From: Chloroflexota bacterium
Lineage (GTDB): Bacteria > Chloroflexota > UBA6077 > FW602-bin22 > JAMCVK01
NCBI GenBank assembly: GCA_023475225.1
Contig: JAMCVK010000025.1
Location: 1-64,000, forward strand
Length of the DNA: 64,000 nucleotides
Reading direction: 5' to 3'
Positions 45,848 to 55,496 of the stretch are shown one piece after another. The notes under the pieces were generated by a model. The model was not told where the DNA came from. It did no database searches and saw only the letters and a program-made list of their open reading frames with translations. The position numbers were made by a program, and so were the translations under genes. Each line of letters opens with the position of its first letter. The stretch's first letter is position 1.

Positions 45848-46653
45848 AACTCCTCACCAAATAGACGAGCCTTCCTGAGGAAGAAAGTATACCCAATGAG
45901 CAAAACGACCAGGGCCGTAACAAATGTTCTGGCCATAAAGTCGAAGGCTGGCAGAGATCCCTCACCAAGCAGGACAACCCGATAGGATGAAATAATCGCG
46001 GCCATCGGGTTGATTATATACATCAGCCTTTCATATCGGGGGGAAAGTACCTTTATATCATAGAAGATAGGCGTCAAAAAGAACCAGGCCAGCAGCAGCA
46101 CTTCCATAATCACCTCGGTATCCCGGTAGAAGACGTTCAGGGCTGAGAGAAGGAAAGCTACACCGAGTAAGAAAACCATTTGAATGACGATCACCACTGG
46201 CAGAAGCAGGGCGACCATCGTCAGCTTTACCCCAAAGGCCAATAACATGAGGAACAAAACGATTAGAGCCAGAAGGAAATTCACCATATTGGAAATGACG
46301 ACGGCCGTGGGCAAGATCTCCCTGGGGAAGTAGACCTTCTTAATCAAATGAGCGTTCCCAACTATGCTCTGAATCGAGCCCATCACTGCTGAAGACAGCC
46401 AGTTCCAGGGTAGGATAGCACAGAGCAAGAAGACCGGAAAGTAACGAGCAGGAAAACTACCGACAGCGCTGCCAGGCATCATGACCCCAAAGACCGCGGT
46501 GAAGACGAGCATCATAAGGAGCGGATTGAGCAATGACCAGATGAAACCAAGGAAACTACTCTTGTAGCGTACCTTCAGATCCCTGATGACCAGGTTCTTG
46601 ACCAGTTCGCGATACTTCCACGCTTCAACAATGCTTTTGGGTGTAGTCAACAT
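45844..46653 (-). CDS. polysaccharide ABC exporter permease (Wzm-like)
   Basis: A 269-residue ABC-2-type permease. It has an amphipathic start, RELVKNLVIRDLKVRYKSSFLGFIW, and six membrane spans. SSFLGFIWSLLNPLLMM and YFPREILPTAVV match Wzm/TagG proteins that move lipid-linked glycans out. It heads the three-gene unit with the ATPase and the two-domain glycosyltransferase. Confidence 0.92.
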   Translation of the reverse strand: MLTTPKSIVEAWKYRELVKNLVIRDLKVRYKSSFLGFIWSLLNPLLMMLVFTAVFGVMMPGSAVGSFPARYFPVFLLCAILPWNWLSSAVMGSIQSIVGNAHLIKKVYFPREILPTAVVISNMVNFLLALIVLFLMLLAFGVKLTMVALLLPVVIVIQMVFLLGVAFLLSALNVFYRDTEVIMEVLLLAWFFLTPIFYDIKVLSPRYERLMYIINPMAAIISSYRVVLLGEGSLPAFDFMARTFVTALVVLLIGYTFFLRKARLFGEEL

Positions 46654-46788
46654 CGGTGAACCTCAAACAATCGGGACGCAGGTCCTAGAATGGCTTTAGC
46701 CACGATGGCCCGACCGACGCTGCAGTATAGCATACGACCAACCGTGAATCTAGTTGCTCTATTGTAGCCCACGACCATGATTCCTGCA

Positions 46789-48003
46789 CTACGCAGCCAC
46801 TTGAGCCAACGACTTCAGCGTCCTGGCTAAGGCGAGTAAGCTCGCTAAGTTATGTAAAGGCAGGAAATAATCCACATAGGGCAGGGCTGCCTTCATACCT
46901 TTACAGATAGGCTTATAACCCGGACTTCCCAACAAGGGATTAAGCCAAATTACCTTGTGTACCCTCTTTTGGAGGCGACGCATCTCATCTGCCAGGAGGT
47001 CCATATCGCCTGTGTCCCAGCCATCACTCACGATGAGCACTATAGTCCTCTTGCCGAGCTGCCCGGCAGCAGAGCTGTGGTTCAACTCGCGCAGGCAATC
47101 CCCAATCTTTGTCCCTCCCGACCAGTCCTGCACCGTTTTAGCTATCAATTCCAGGGCGTCACGGAGCGGTCGCCCGCGCAATAAATGGGTAATTCTGGTC
47201 AGTCTGGTGCTCAAGACAAAGGTCTCCACTCCTCGCAGGTGGTTTTGTAAACCGTAAACGAATTGGATGAGGAAGTGACTGTAGGCATCCATTGAACCAC
47301 TCACATCGCAGACCAATACTATCTTCGTCTTCCTCAGGCGTCGCCTTCGTTTGGACAGTTTTACCATCTCACCTCCATAACGGAGATTAGATCGCAGCGT
47401 TCGCCTCAGATCGAATTCAGCACCCCTCGGATAAGGTCGTCTACGCCGGCTCAGCACGGTGGCGATCTTGAGGGCAAGGTGGGCGATGGCCTCTCTGATC
47501 TGCTCCAGCTCAGCGTCGCCAAGAGAGCCGAAGTCCTTGGTGGCCAGAACCTCTGTAGGGCTATAGCCTCCCCTCTTTTCTTCTGTCCAATCGCTCGGCA
47601 ATGACTCTTCAACACCCTCCTCTCGTCGGAGCAGCTCCATCAACTCTTGCTGAAAATTCTCCTCATCAGAAACGATGGGTTCATTGTTGAGTGCTTCTTC
47701 AGCCAAGCTTTTCTCCACCATAAGGTGTAAGGAGGGCATTTGCCAGAACGACTCGAATGCTTCATCGAAATGCTCTAGGTCCTCATAGCGAGAGACGAGA
47801 TTGGCCCGCAGGGCATAATAAAAATCTTCTCTACGCGAGAGATCGATGTAGGTCACACTGTGGCAAGCATCAAGAAGACGGCTGGCTGTGACGTCAATTC
47901 CTTTCCTTCTCAACAGCCGGCCGAAGGCAATTATGCTATGCAAGAGGGTTTTATGACGAGTCAGAGCAGGACCTTCTGACAGCTTCCCCATCTTGATCCC
48001 CAT
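46789..48003 (-). CDS. VWA-domain protein, CoxE-like
   Basis: About 404 residues with a C-terminal von Willebrand A domain. The metal-adhesion site is VCDVSGSMDAYS, followed by TKIGDCLRELN and LIVSDGWDTGD. The N-terminal part, LLRRKGIDVTASRLLDACHSV, matches CoxE-type proteins. With the MoxR-type ATPase upstream it forms a chaperone pair that inserts or matures metal centres or remodels complexes. The ATG at 48003 is preferred; an upstream frame overlaps the MoxR gene. Confidence 0.85.
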   Translation of the reverse strand: MGIKMGKLSEGPALTRHKTLLHSIIAFGRLLRRKGIDVTASRLLDACHSVTYIDLSRREDFYYALRANLVSRYEDLEHFDEAFESFWQMPSLHLMVEKSLAEEALNNEPIVSDEENFQQELMELLRREEGVEESLPSDWTEEKRGGYSPTEVLATKDFGSLGDAELEQIREAIAHLALKIATVLSRRRRPYPRGAEFDLRRTLRSNLRYGGEMVKLSKRRRRLRKTKIVLVCDVSGSMDAYSHFLIQFVYGLQNHLRGVETFVLSTRLTRITHLLRGRPLRDALELIAKTVQDWSGGTKIGDCLRELNHSSAAGQLGKRTIVLIVSDGWDTGDMDLLADEMRRLQKRVHKVIWLNPLLGSPGYKPICKGMKAALPYVDYFLPLHNLASLLALARTLKSLAQVAA

Positions 48004-48023
48004 TAATTGTCCCTGGAGGGAGA

Positions 48024-48914
48024 CTATAGACTGGGTACACACACCCTGGCCAGTATCGCGTCCAATTCAGCCATCATCTTTTGCATATCCTCGCGATACT
48101 TAAAGAGACAGCCAAGCGTAGCAGTAACTGTCTCTTTGTCCAGTTCATCCACGCTTAGAGCAAGCAAGGCTCGCGCCCAGTCAAGCGTCTCGGCCACCCC
48201 CGGTCGCTTAAAGAAATCCATTAGACGAACTGCTTGCATAAAACGACAAACCTGAGCGGCTAGCCTCTCATTGATAAGCGGAATTCTAGTAGTAACGATC
48301 TCGTATTCCCTCTCAAAAGTTGGATAAGCGATCCACAGGTAAAGGCAACGTCTCTTCAGGGCATCGTGGATCTCTCTCGTCCTATTAGAGGTTAGGACGA
48401 CAAAAGGTGGTTTCTTAGCGACGATGGTACCAATCTCTGGGATGGTGACCTGGAAATCGGATAACACCTCTAGTAGAAAGGCCTCAAATTCCTCATCGGA
48501 GCGATCGATCTCGTCAATGAGCAGTACCGGTGGCCTGAGGCTATCGCTGGTTATCGCCTCAAGGAGTGAGCGCTTGATAAGATATTCCTCACTGTAAATG
48601 CTCTTTTCCAGATGTTCTTTAGGCTTATCACCTTTCTCTTCCAGCCTGATCCGCATTATCTGCTTAGCGTAATTCCATTCATAGAGAGCGTGGTTCGCAT
48701 CGATACCCTCGTAACACTGGAGGCGGATCACGTTGGTATCGAAGACCTTGGCCAGGACCTTAGCCACCTCCGTCTTCCCCACCCCGGCCTCGCCCTCCAG
48801 GAAGATCGGTTTTTGCAAGGCTTGAGCCAGGTAGACGGTCGTAGCCAGGGCACGGTCAGCGATATATTGGTGTTCAGCCATGGCCTGCTGAAGCTCTTCA
48901 ATCGAAAGCGGCAT
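48024..48914 (-). CDS. MoxR-family AAA+ ATPase, CoxD-like
   Basis: A 296-residue AAA+ protein: Walker A LEGEAGVGKTEVAKVLA, Walker B VLLIDEIDRSDEEFEAFLLE, sensor-1 VLTSNRTREIHDALKRRCLY. MoxR ATPases act with VWA partners, here directly downstream. In carboxydotrophs CoxD/CoxE mature the CO dehydrogenase centre, but no such enzyme is in the window. Confidence 0.9.
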   Translation of the reverse strand: MPLSIEELQQAMAEHQYIADRALATTVYLAQALQKPIFLEGEAGVGKTEVAKVLAKVFDTNVIRLQCYEGIDANHALYEWNYAKQIMRIRLEEKGDKPKEHLEKSIYSEEYLIKRSLLEAITSDSLRPPVLLIDEIDRSDEEFEAFLLEVLSDFQVTIPEIGTIVAKKPPFVVLTSNRTREIHDALKRRCLYLWIAYPTFEREYEIVTTRIPLINERLAAQVCRFMQAVRLMDFFKRPGVAETLDWARALLALSVDELDKETVTATLGCLFKYREDMQKMMAELDAILARVCVPSL

Positions 48915-49095
48915 TGTTTCACACCTACCTAACTCACTTCACCATAATCTAGTATAGGTGGGGGTACCTGCCACGTCAATATCGGCGCTAAGCAAGCGAT
49001 GAACTGGAGGAGAATAAGACACAGCTTAGAACAGTTGTACTGAATGCAGCGGAGACCCTGAATGGGCAGCGCCAATGGTTGCCAGAGTGCCCGCC

Positions 49096-49908
49096 TCACA
49101 CCGAGGTCGTGCCCTCATACCAGGACAAGAAGTAGCGCTCAGCCAGGCTCACCAGAAGAAACAGGGAGATGCCTAAGGCAGCCAAGATAGCAATGGCCAC
49201 GAAGAGTAACTCGGTATCGATGCGGGTTGTGGCGTGAATAATCAAGTAGCCGAGTCCGGTGTCCGATCCGATAAACTCGCCCACAACGGCTCCAATAACA
49301 CATGTGGTCACCGACACCTTGAAGGCGGCAAAAATAAACGGTAAAGCCGCCGGGAAGCGAATCTTGGTAAAAATTTCCCACTGTGTGGCCGAAAGCGAAT
49401 CCATTAGCTCCAACACACGGTAATCCACCGCATTGAGTCCCCGAATAGTATTGATCAGGATCGGTAAGAACGAGATGATGGCTGAAACGAGCACCTTTGG
49501 GAGCATACCAAACCCGAACCACAGGATCAGCAGGGGGGCAATAGCAATGATAGGTATCGTGTGGAGAGCCACAAAATAAGGATAGACGGTCCATTCCACT
49601 ACCTGCGAACTGGTGACCAATACAGCTAGAGACACCCCCACTATACAGGCCAGGATGAAGCCAGAAACCGATTCATACACTGTCACTGAAGTATGCTCCC
49701 AGAGGAAGGAGCGCGTGGCAATGAACTTCTGGAATATGCCGCTTGGGGTAGGCAAGATGAAGGCTGGGATATGGAAGAGCCTGATGGCTAGCTCCCAGCT
49801 GGCCATAAACAAGAAGAAGAAAATGACGGGATAGATATAGCGCTTGTCAATCATTGGTAGCGGCTTCGCTTGTGGCATAGCCTCGGCCGTATCAACAGCC
49901 TTATTCAT
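49096..49908 (-). CDS. ABC transporter permease, NitT/TauT type
   Basis: A six-span permease with ATPase-contact loop ELMDSLSATQWEIFTKIRFP near residue 190 and the segment FVALHTIPIIAIAPLLILWFGFG. The ATG at 49908 is preferred over GTG 49917 because of AGGTGAAG just upstream. It is the last gene of the operon from 54571 and works with the ATPase it overlaps. Confidence 0.92.
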   Translation of the reverse strand: MNKAVDTAEAMPQAKPLPMIDKRYIYPVIFFFLFMASWELAIRLFHIPAFILPTPSGIFQKFIATRSFLWEHTSVTVYESVSGFILACIVGVSLAVLVTSSQVVEWTVYPYFVALHTIPIIAIAPLLILWFGFGMLPKVLVSAIISFLPILINTIRGLNAVDYRVLELMDSLSATQWEIFTKIRFPAALPFIFAAFKVSVTTCVIGAVVGEFIGSDTGLGYLIIHATTRIDTELLFVAIAILAALGISLFLLVSLAERYFLSWYEGTTSV

Positions 49909-50677
49909 AGACTTCACCTAGACTTTCTCTTACCCTCTTAATCAGCTCGACAAACTTGAGCGTTTGCGCCATTTCCACCAGGCGTGGGCGAGGCAAATTG
50001 ATGGTGACCACACTGCGGATCACGCCCGGGCGTGGCGACATGACCACCACTCGATCGGATAAGAAGATCGCTTCAGCGATACTGTGCGTAACAAAGATTA
50101 TCGTCTTCTGGGTTTTGGTCCAGACATTCAACAACTCAAGCCCCATCTTTTCTCGGGTGAATTCATCCAGCGCCCCAAAAGGCTCATCCATTAACAGGAT
50201 GGAGGGGTTGAAGGAAAGAGCCCGCGCAATGGATACACGCTGTTTCATACCCCCTGATAGTTGGCGTGGCAGCTTGTCGTCGAAACCCTCCAAGCCCACC
50301 AATTGCAAGAGCTCCATAGGCCTGGTATGGCGTATCTCGGCCGAAGCCTTAGTCACTTCCAGAGGCAAGCAAACATTGTCTCGGACGCTTCGCCAGGGGA
50401 GCAGCACCGGGTCCTGGAAGACGAAGCCAAAGGCTCGTTTCCGCTTGGCCATCTCCGCATCCTCCCCCTTAACCAAAACCCTTCCGTGCGTCGGCTCAAT
50501 TATAGCCCCTATAATTTTAAGCAGGGTGGATTTGCCACACCCGGATGGGCCGAGGAAGGAAACGAACTCACCATCGTGCACGACCAGGTCGATTCCACGT
50601 AGGCTCTCGACGGCTCCACCTTCCGAGAAGTAGGTCTTGTGGACGTCCTCGATCTTGATCAGGGACTCATTTCTCAT
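49901..50677 (-). CDS. ABC transporter ATP-binding protein, NitT/TauT type
   Basis: A 258-residue import ATPase with Walker A GPSGCGKSTLLKIIG, signature LSGGMKQRVSIARAL, Walker B ILLMDEPFGALD and FVTHSIAEA. It lies 6 bp after the UbiD-type gene and overlaps the permease start, closing the import part of this operon. Confidence 0.94.
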   Translation of the reverse strand: MRNESLIKIEDVHKTYFSEGGAVESLRGIDLVVHDGEFVSFLGPSGCGKSTLLKIIGAIIEPTHGRVLVKGEDAEMAKRKRAFGFVFQDPVLLPWRSVRDNVCLPLEVTKASAEIRHTRPMELLQLVGLEGFDDKLPRQLSGGMKQRVSIARALSFNPSILLMDEPFGALDEFTREKMGLELLNVWTKTQKTIIFVTHSIAEAIFLSDRVVVMSPRPGVIRSVVTINLPRPRLVEMAQTLKFVELIKRVRESLGEVYE

Positions 50678-50683
50678 AGCCCA

Positions 50684-52060
50684 TCACCGTTCTCCCGTTT
50701 GTCCCAGACGCTCACCTATATCGGACTGAACACGAGCCATAACCGCTTGAGGAACGGTGCATTTCACCACGCCCATATCCAGAGAAGCGGTAGCATCAAT
50801 GATCATCTTGGCCGACATCCCCCCTGTGCTTGAAGGATCCAACAAGTTGCACATGACACCCGAAAGGATGGATACATCCCTATCCGCCTGCATTCGGGTA
50901 GCTAAGGCCCACATCATCTCTTCCTCGTTATTAAGGTCGATATCCTCGTCGACTACCACAATCAGTTTGACATAGGGATCGAGTCCCAGAAGGAGCAGGG
51001 CAGCCTGCCGAGGCTGTCCTTCGAATTTCTTGGCCAGGGCAATGTAGGCGTGAAAGTGGGTGCCTGACTTCGGGTAGTAGATCGCCTTTACATCAGGCAA
51101 TACCTCCCGCATCTTCTGCCATACAGCGGCTTCCTTTTGGACTCGGCCGAGGAGAAGATGGTCGCTGGAGAAGCCAGGACAGACATCCAGGTAGATGGGA
51201 TGCCGACGCATCATTATAGACTCGACCTCAAGGACATTCTCCGTGGAACGGCCCGTGGCATAGCCGGTATACTCCCCAAATGGTCCCTCTGGCTCACGGA
51301 TTTGGGGCAGTATCCGACCCTCCAGCACAATCTCAGCATAGGCGGGCACCTCCAAACCCACCGTTTCACAGGGGACAAGCTGCAAGGGCTCGCCCAATAA
51401 TGCCCCTGCTATATCGTACTCATCTGTATCCATGTCCACCTTGCTGGCCGCTGCCAGGAGAACAGCCGGGTGAGCACCAATCACCACAGCTACCTCCAGC
51501 GGTTTCCCCGCTTCCTCACTGCGTCGGAAATAATCCCATAAATGCCCCCGCGAGTGCAAGCTCACCCCAAGACGCCTCTCGCCCTTCACCTGGAGACGAT
51601 GAAAACTGAGATTTCTCACGTTGTTATCTGGGTCTTTGGCCACAACGACGCCTGAAGTAATGTACCTTCCGGCATCTTGCTCGAAGTGTCGCAATATGGG
51701 CAGCTTACCCAAGTCGACCCTGTCTTTGGTCCAGATGACTTCTTTTATTGGACCGGTAGAGATCATCGTTGGTTTGATCAGTGTCGCTGTGACTCTGGCC
51801 CAGTGCGCAGCCATCTGCTTCTCTTCTCCTAGAAGAAAGGCGATGCGCCGGCGTGAGCCAAAGACGTTCGTGACGATGGGGATAGCGTAACCTTTTACCT
51901 TTTCAAAGATGAGGAGCGGTGCCAATCCACTTTTTTCCGAGGCAAGGGTATAGGCTGTAATGGTGTAATCAGCATCGACCTCATTGTAGATATGCCAGAC
52001 CTCATCCGAATGGGTTTGCTCATAAGCCTGGAGAAACGACCTTAAGTCTTGTCCTATCAT
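50684..52060 (-). CDS. UbiD-family decarboxylase
   Basis: A 458-residue protein of the UbiD family, which uses prenylated FMN to (de)carboxylate aromatic or unsaturated acids. Family features include NLSFHRLQVKGERRLGV, EGPFGEYTGYATGR and the late EDIDLNNEEEMMWALATRMQ. No UbiX gene for the cofactor is in the window. It overlaps the amidohydrolase stop by 4 bp. With an importer and a deaminase-like hydrolase, it is probably a catabolic enzyme rather than one for ubiquinone synthesis. Confidence 0.9.
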   Translation of the reverse strand: MIGQDLRSFLQAYEQTHSDEVWHIYNEVDADYTITAYTLASEKSGLAPLLIFEKVKGYAIPIVTNVFGSRRRIAFLLGEEKQMAAHWARVTATLIKPTMISTGPIKEVIWTKDRVDLGKLPILRHFEQDAGRYITSGVVVAKDPDNNVRNLSFHRLQVKGERRLGVSLHSRGHLWDYFRRSEEAGKPLEVAVVIGAHPAVLLAAASKVDMDTDEYDIAGALLGEPLQLVPCETVGLEVPAYAEIVLEGRILPQIREPEGPFGEYTGYATGRSTENVLEVESIMMRRHPIYLDVCPGFSSDHLLLGRVQKEAAVWQKMREVLPDVKAIYYPKSGTHFHAYIALAKKFEGQPRQAALLLLGLDPYVKLIVVVDEDIDLNNEEEMMWALATRMQADRDVSILSGVMCNLLDPSSTGGMSAKMIIDATASLDMGVVKCTVPQAVMARVQSDIGERLGQTGER

Positions 52061-53436
52061 TGCCCATACTTCAAGCGTTCCGCTCGCCTCCCCACCACCC
52101 CCTGGCGCTCATCTCTTGCCCGGTCAAGTAGTCCGAATCCGTATCGGGTAGCCCGTGTCATCAACTCCTCCTCGTCCATAAAGGTGAGGTGTCGGTCTCG
52201 CACCAACAGACGGCCACCTACCATCACCGTGTGCACATCACCACCATTGGCCGCAAAGACGAGATGGGAGACCACGTTAGAGTATTGTCCTGTAAAGATA
52301 GGCGTCAGATGAAGACGCCGCGTATCGATCAAGATCAAATCGGCCCATTTTCCCGGCTCAAGTGAGCCGGTCTCTTTTTCCAACCCTAGGGATTTAGCCC
52401 CACCCAGGGTGGCCATTTCGAGGACCTCATAGGCAGGCAGGATGGTGGGATCTAGGTTATGCACCCTTTGCAGCAAAGAGGCGACCTTCATCTCCTCGAG
52501 CATATCCAGATTATTATTGGCTCTGGCCCCATCGGTAGCTAAGCCCACATTTACTCCCCGTCTGCGCAGCTCGACGATGGGTGCTACACCACTACCCAGC
52601 TTAGCGTTGCTTGTAGGACAGTGCGCTACGTGAGTGCCTGTTTTGGCCAGGAGCTCCATCTCTGACTCGCTCAACCAGACACAATGGGCCAACACTGTGC
52701 GCAATCCTAAGGCCCCTAGACTGTGGAGATACTCAACAGGACGCTGTCCGAAGCGTTCCTGAGCGAGTTTGCCCTCCCATTCCACTTCGTTGGCATGTAT
52801 GTGGATACCCACACCACTTTGCTCGGCCAATTCGGCAGCACGTCTGATCTGCTCCGGGGAACAGCTAAGGATAGAATGTAGGCCAAACCAGGCTCTGTGC
52901 AAGCCGTCCCCTCCTGAAAGCTCGCTTACCAACGTTACATTGTCCTCTAACTTGACCCCAAAATCCAAGCCATCGGCCACATATGGAGCCAAGGTGCAAC
53001 GTATGCCAGACCGTCTGGCTGCCTCTAATCCGGCCCGCGGCCAAAGGCTCATGTCCAAAACACAGGTAGTACCCGACTTGAGCATCTCCGCAAAGGCCAG
53101 CAACGCTGCCCAGTAACACTCTTCATCGGTTACAGATCGCTGTTCTGGCTCAGCGTGTTCTTTCAACCAGGTTAGGAGCGGTGCGTCATCAGCCGTGCCC
53201 CGTGTCAGGGTAGAATGGGTATGAGCGTGAACGTTGACAAGTCCCGACAGGGCCACTAATCCACTAGCATCGATTACCGTGTTGGGTTCACAACACGCCT
53301 CCAACGACGCGGATGGTCCGACCGCAACGATGCGTCCGCCAGCGATGGCGATGGCCCCGTTTTCCAGGAATTCCCGTTGACTATTAAGAGTGATAACCTG
53401 AGCATTCTTGATGAGACAATCAACAGCCTGTCGCAT
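52057..53436 (-). CDS. amidohydrolase (SsnA/TrzA-type deaminase or chlorohydrolase)
   Basis: A 459-residue metal-dependent hydrolase with HAHTHSTLTRG (first metal site, about residue 60), a central IHANEVEWE, VLAHCVWLSESE and ATDGARANNNLDMLEEM. These are the marks of the ATZ/TRZ branch that deaminates or dechlorinates heterocycles. The ATG at 53436 has AGAGGA upstream. It follows the binding-protein gene after an intercistronic stem. The actual ring substrate is unknown; the neighbouring UbiD-type enzyme suggests a carboxylated aromatic or N-heterocycle. Confidence 0.88.
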   Translation of the reverse strand: MRQAVDCLIKNAQVITLNSQREFLENGAIAIAGGRIVAVGPSASLEACCEPNTVIDASGLVALSGLVNVHAHTHSTLTRGTADDAPLLTWLKEHAEPEQRSVTDEECYWAALLAFAEMLKSGTTCVLDMSLWPRAGLEAARRSGIRCTLAPYVADGLDFGVKLEDNVTLVSELSGGDGLHRAWFGLHSILSCSPEQIRRAAELAEQSGVGIHIHANEVEWEGKLAQERFGQRPVEYLHSLGALGLRTVLAHCVWLSESEMELLAKTGTHVAHCPTSNAKLGSGVAPIVELRRRGVNVGLATDGARANNNLDMLEEMKVASLLQRVHNLDPTILPAYEVLEMATLGGAKSLGLEKETGSLEPGKWADLILIDTRRLHLTPIFTGQYSNVVSHLVFAANGGDVHTVMVGGRLLVRDRHLTFMDEEELMTRATRYGFGLLDRARDERQGVVGRRAERLKYGQ

Positions 53437-53474
53437 AATTCCTCTTCGCTCGCACAATCTTTGATTACTTGATA

Positions 53475-53512
53475 GGTGAGTAACCCCCGGATGACGCCCG
53501 GGGATTACTCAC
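53475..53512. repeat. large inverted repeat after the binding-protein gene
   Basis: GGTGAGTAACCCCCGG (53475-53490) and CCGGGGATTACTCACC (53497-53512) pair over 16 bp with one mismatch around a short loop. It lies 13 bp downstream of the lipoprotein stop and has no T-run. This fits a message-stabilising stem rather than a terminator, as after the sugar-binding gene at 18460. Confidence 0.8.
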
Positions 53513-53524
53513 CACCAGCCGAAT

Positions 53525-54571
53525 TCACTTCAAGGCCGCATTGCTGAACATTCTGTCCACATCGGTCTTCTTGGCGATGACGCCTAGATTAAAGAGGGTA
53601 TCTTGAGCCTCCTTCCATATCCCAGCTTCCTGCCAGCCTAGCCCATTCTTCTTCGTCGCCTCGCTCTCGACGATAGGCAGGGTCGCCTTCAAAGTATCCA
53701 TCTCCAGCTTGCGATCGGCTTCAGGACGCGCTTTCAAGAAGATATCGATGGTCTTCTCGGGATTTTGAAAGGCGTATTGCCAGCCTTTCAGTGAGGCTTG
53801 AACGAAGCCTTTAACTAGATCTGGCTTATCCTTCAGAATCTGCTCATTGGTCGTCAGCGTCAAACCATAGAGCTTCACACCATAGTCGGCAACCAGGAGT
53901 TCATCGATATCCATGCCTTTATGGCGGATGGTCACTGGTTCAGAGTTCGTGAAGCCCATCATCGTCTCCACCTGCCCGGCTAACAATGGCTCCACCCCAA
54001 ACCCGATAGGAATGATCTTTACCTCCTCCTTCTTGATCTTCTGGGCAGTAAGGAGAGCCTCTAGGCCAATGGTAGTTGCACTCTTGGGATTGGAGCCGAT
54101 AGTCTTTCCCTTCAGATCACTGGGCTGCTTTATGTTCTGCTTGCCCTTAAGCCAGAACAGGGAGATGGGCGTCTTCTGGTAGATCACGGCCACGCTAACT
54201 ACCGGAATCTCCTGGCTTCGGGCCGTGATGAGAGCTGCACCATCAACAATACCAAACTCGATCTTGCCTGTGCCAACCAGCTTGGAAGAGTCGGCTGAAC
54301 CAGAACCCTCGTCTATGGTCACATCTAGTCCGACATCTCGATAATAACCAAGCTCTTTGGCCACATAGTACGGGGCATGCTGAGCACCCACTTTCCAGTC
54401 GAGGCGGAAACGGACTGGCGTGAGCACCTTAGGCGTGGGTGTAGGGACAGCCGTGGGTGATGGCGCCACTGGCTTAGCCGTCGGGGTTGGTGGCTGAGCA
54501 GCCGGTGCACAACTGACCACAAACGTGGTGAGCAAGAACAGGATGCCAACCTTGAGCAATATCGCCTTCAT
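53525..54571 (-). CDS. ABC transporter solute-binding lipoprotein (NMT1/THI5-like)
   Basis: An exported lipoprotein of 348 residues: lipobox FVVSC, Pro/Thr linker to about residue 48, then the SsuA/ThiY fold with VRFRLDWKVGAQHAPYYVAKE and LGYYRDVGLDVTI. Residues resembling the pyrimidine-binding group occur, but the neighbours do not include thiamin genes. The ATG at 54571 has AGGAGGT. It is the first structural gene after the GntR regulator and presumably delivers the compound that the amidohydrolase and UbiD-type enzyme handle. Confidence 0.9.
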   Translation of the reverse strand: MKAILLKVGILFLLTTFVVSCAPAAQPPTPTAKPVAPSPTAVPTPTPKVLTPVRFRLDWKVGAQHAPYYVAKELGYYRDVGLDVTIDEGSGSADSSKLVGTGKIEFGIVDGAALITARSQEIPVVSVAVIYQKTPISLFWLKGKQNIKQPSDLKGKTIGSNPKSATTIGLEALLTAQKIKKEEVKIIPIGFGVEPLLAGQVETMMGFTNSEPVTIRHKGMDIDELLVADYGVKLYGLTLTTNEQILKDKPDLVKGFVQASLKGWQYAFQNPEKTIDIFLKARPEADRKLEMDTLKATLPIVESEATKKNGLGWQEAGIWKEAQDTLFNLGVIAKKTDVDRMFSNAALK

Positions 54572-54749
54572 CTGAACCTCCTTAGTTTGTTCCACTTGAT
54601 GCCCTGCGAGACCTGACACGACCGCATCCATTTCCCTTAAGGGAGTCGACGTCCTCCAAAGGTCTGGTCGCTACGGGAGAGATATACTTCAGCTACCACC
54701 TCCTAAGAAGCCACGAACCGGAGTGGCGATTGAATTGGGTCACCTATGA

Positions 54750-55496
54750 CTATATCTTGGTCCGCACTATCTTGAAGCGCAGATACCTATCCAGATAGTA
54801 CTCTTCGGAGTAGATAATGGGCACATCCTTACCGTTGAAGCCCACCTCTTCGAACATTTGAATGAGTTCGCCCTGAGTGCAGCCGAGGATTTGAGCAAGT
54901 TCGGCGCCAGCTACCAATGGCCTGATCTCCGTGATGTTATAGAGTACGATCTCACCACAGCACTGAGATAAAAAGAGAAAAATAGATTGGTTCAGTTGCT
55001 CGTATCCATACTCTTGACGGATTAGGGCTGTGGGGATTCTATCTACATCATAGATAAGTGGCTTACCGTCAGCCAGCCATACTTTGGCCATCTTCAACAC
55101 TTCGTCAGTAGGGGGGATATTCAATTTTTGAGCGGCTTTGGGACCCGCTTGCTCTACGTTGAAATCAATAGATTGCACGGCCGGTTGATAGCCACAATCG
55201 CGCAGTAGATCGGCCAGATCTTTCTCTACGTCGAGACGAGCGTTGAGGTCAAGCACCTTCCGGTTGATGAATGTGCCCACGCCGCGTTGACGGACGATGA
55301 AACCGGCCTTTTCCAGGAGGATCATAGCCAGCCTGACCGTGGGGCGGCTTACCCTGAGATCTCTAGCGATGGATTCCTCGCTGGGAAGCCTAGTCAGGCC
55401 CTTGTATCGCCCATCTTTGATCTCAGCAAGCAGAAAATCTCTTAAACGTTCTGGTAAGGGCGCGGTCTCAAATATTATGGCATTCATGGTGATCAT
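54750..55496 (-). CDS. GntR-family (UTRA) transcriptional regulator
   Basis: A 248-residue repressor-type protein: winged helix (about residues 15-75, IARDLRVSRPTVRLAMILLEKAGF) plus UTRA ligand domain (about 90-240). The start codon directly adjoins a perfect inverted repeat at 55497-55531, so it likely binds its own leader or promoter. It precedes the ABC/UbiD operon across a 178-bp gap and is its probable controller. Confidence 0.92.
   Translation of the reverse strand: MITMNAIIFETAPLPERLRDFLLAEIKDGRYKGLTRLPSEESIARDLRVSRPTVRLAMILLEKAGFIVRQRGVGTFINRKVLDLNARLDVEKDLADLLRDCGYQPAVQSIDFNVEQAGPKAAQKLNIPPTDEVLKMAKVWLADGKPLIYDVDRIPTALIRQEYGYEQLNQSIFLFLSQCCGEIVLYNITEIRPLVAGAELAQILGCTQGELIQMFEEVGFNGKDVPIIYSEEYYLDRYLRFKIVRTKI

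Noticed and set aside
49096-54571. Thiamin-precursor (HMP) import operon
   Set aside because: The binding protein resembles THI5-like folds, but the amidohydrolase and UbiD-type genes do not fit thiamin salvage and no TPP riboswitch is visible.
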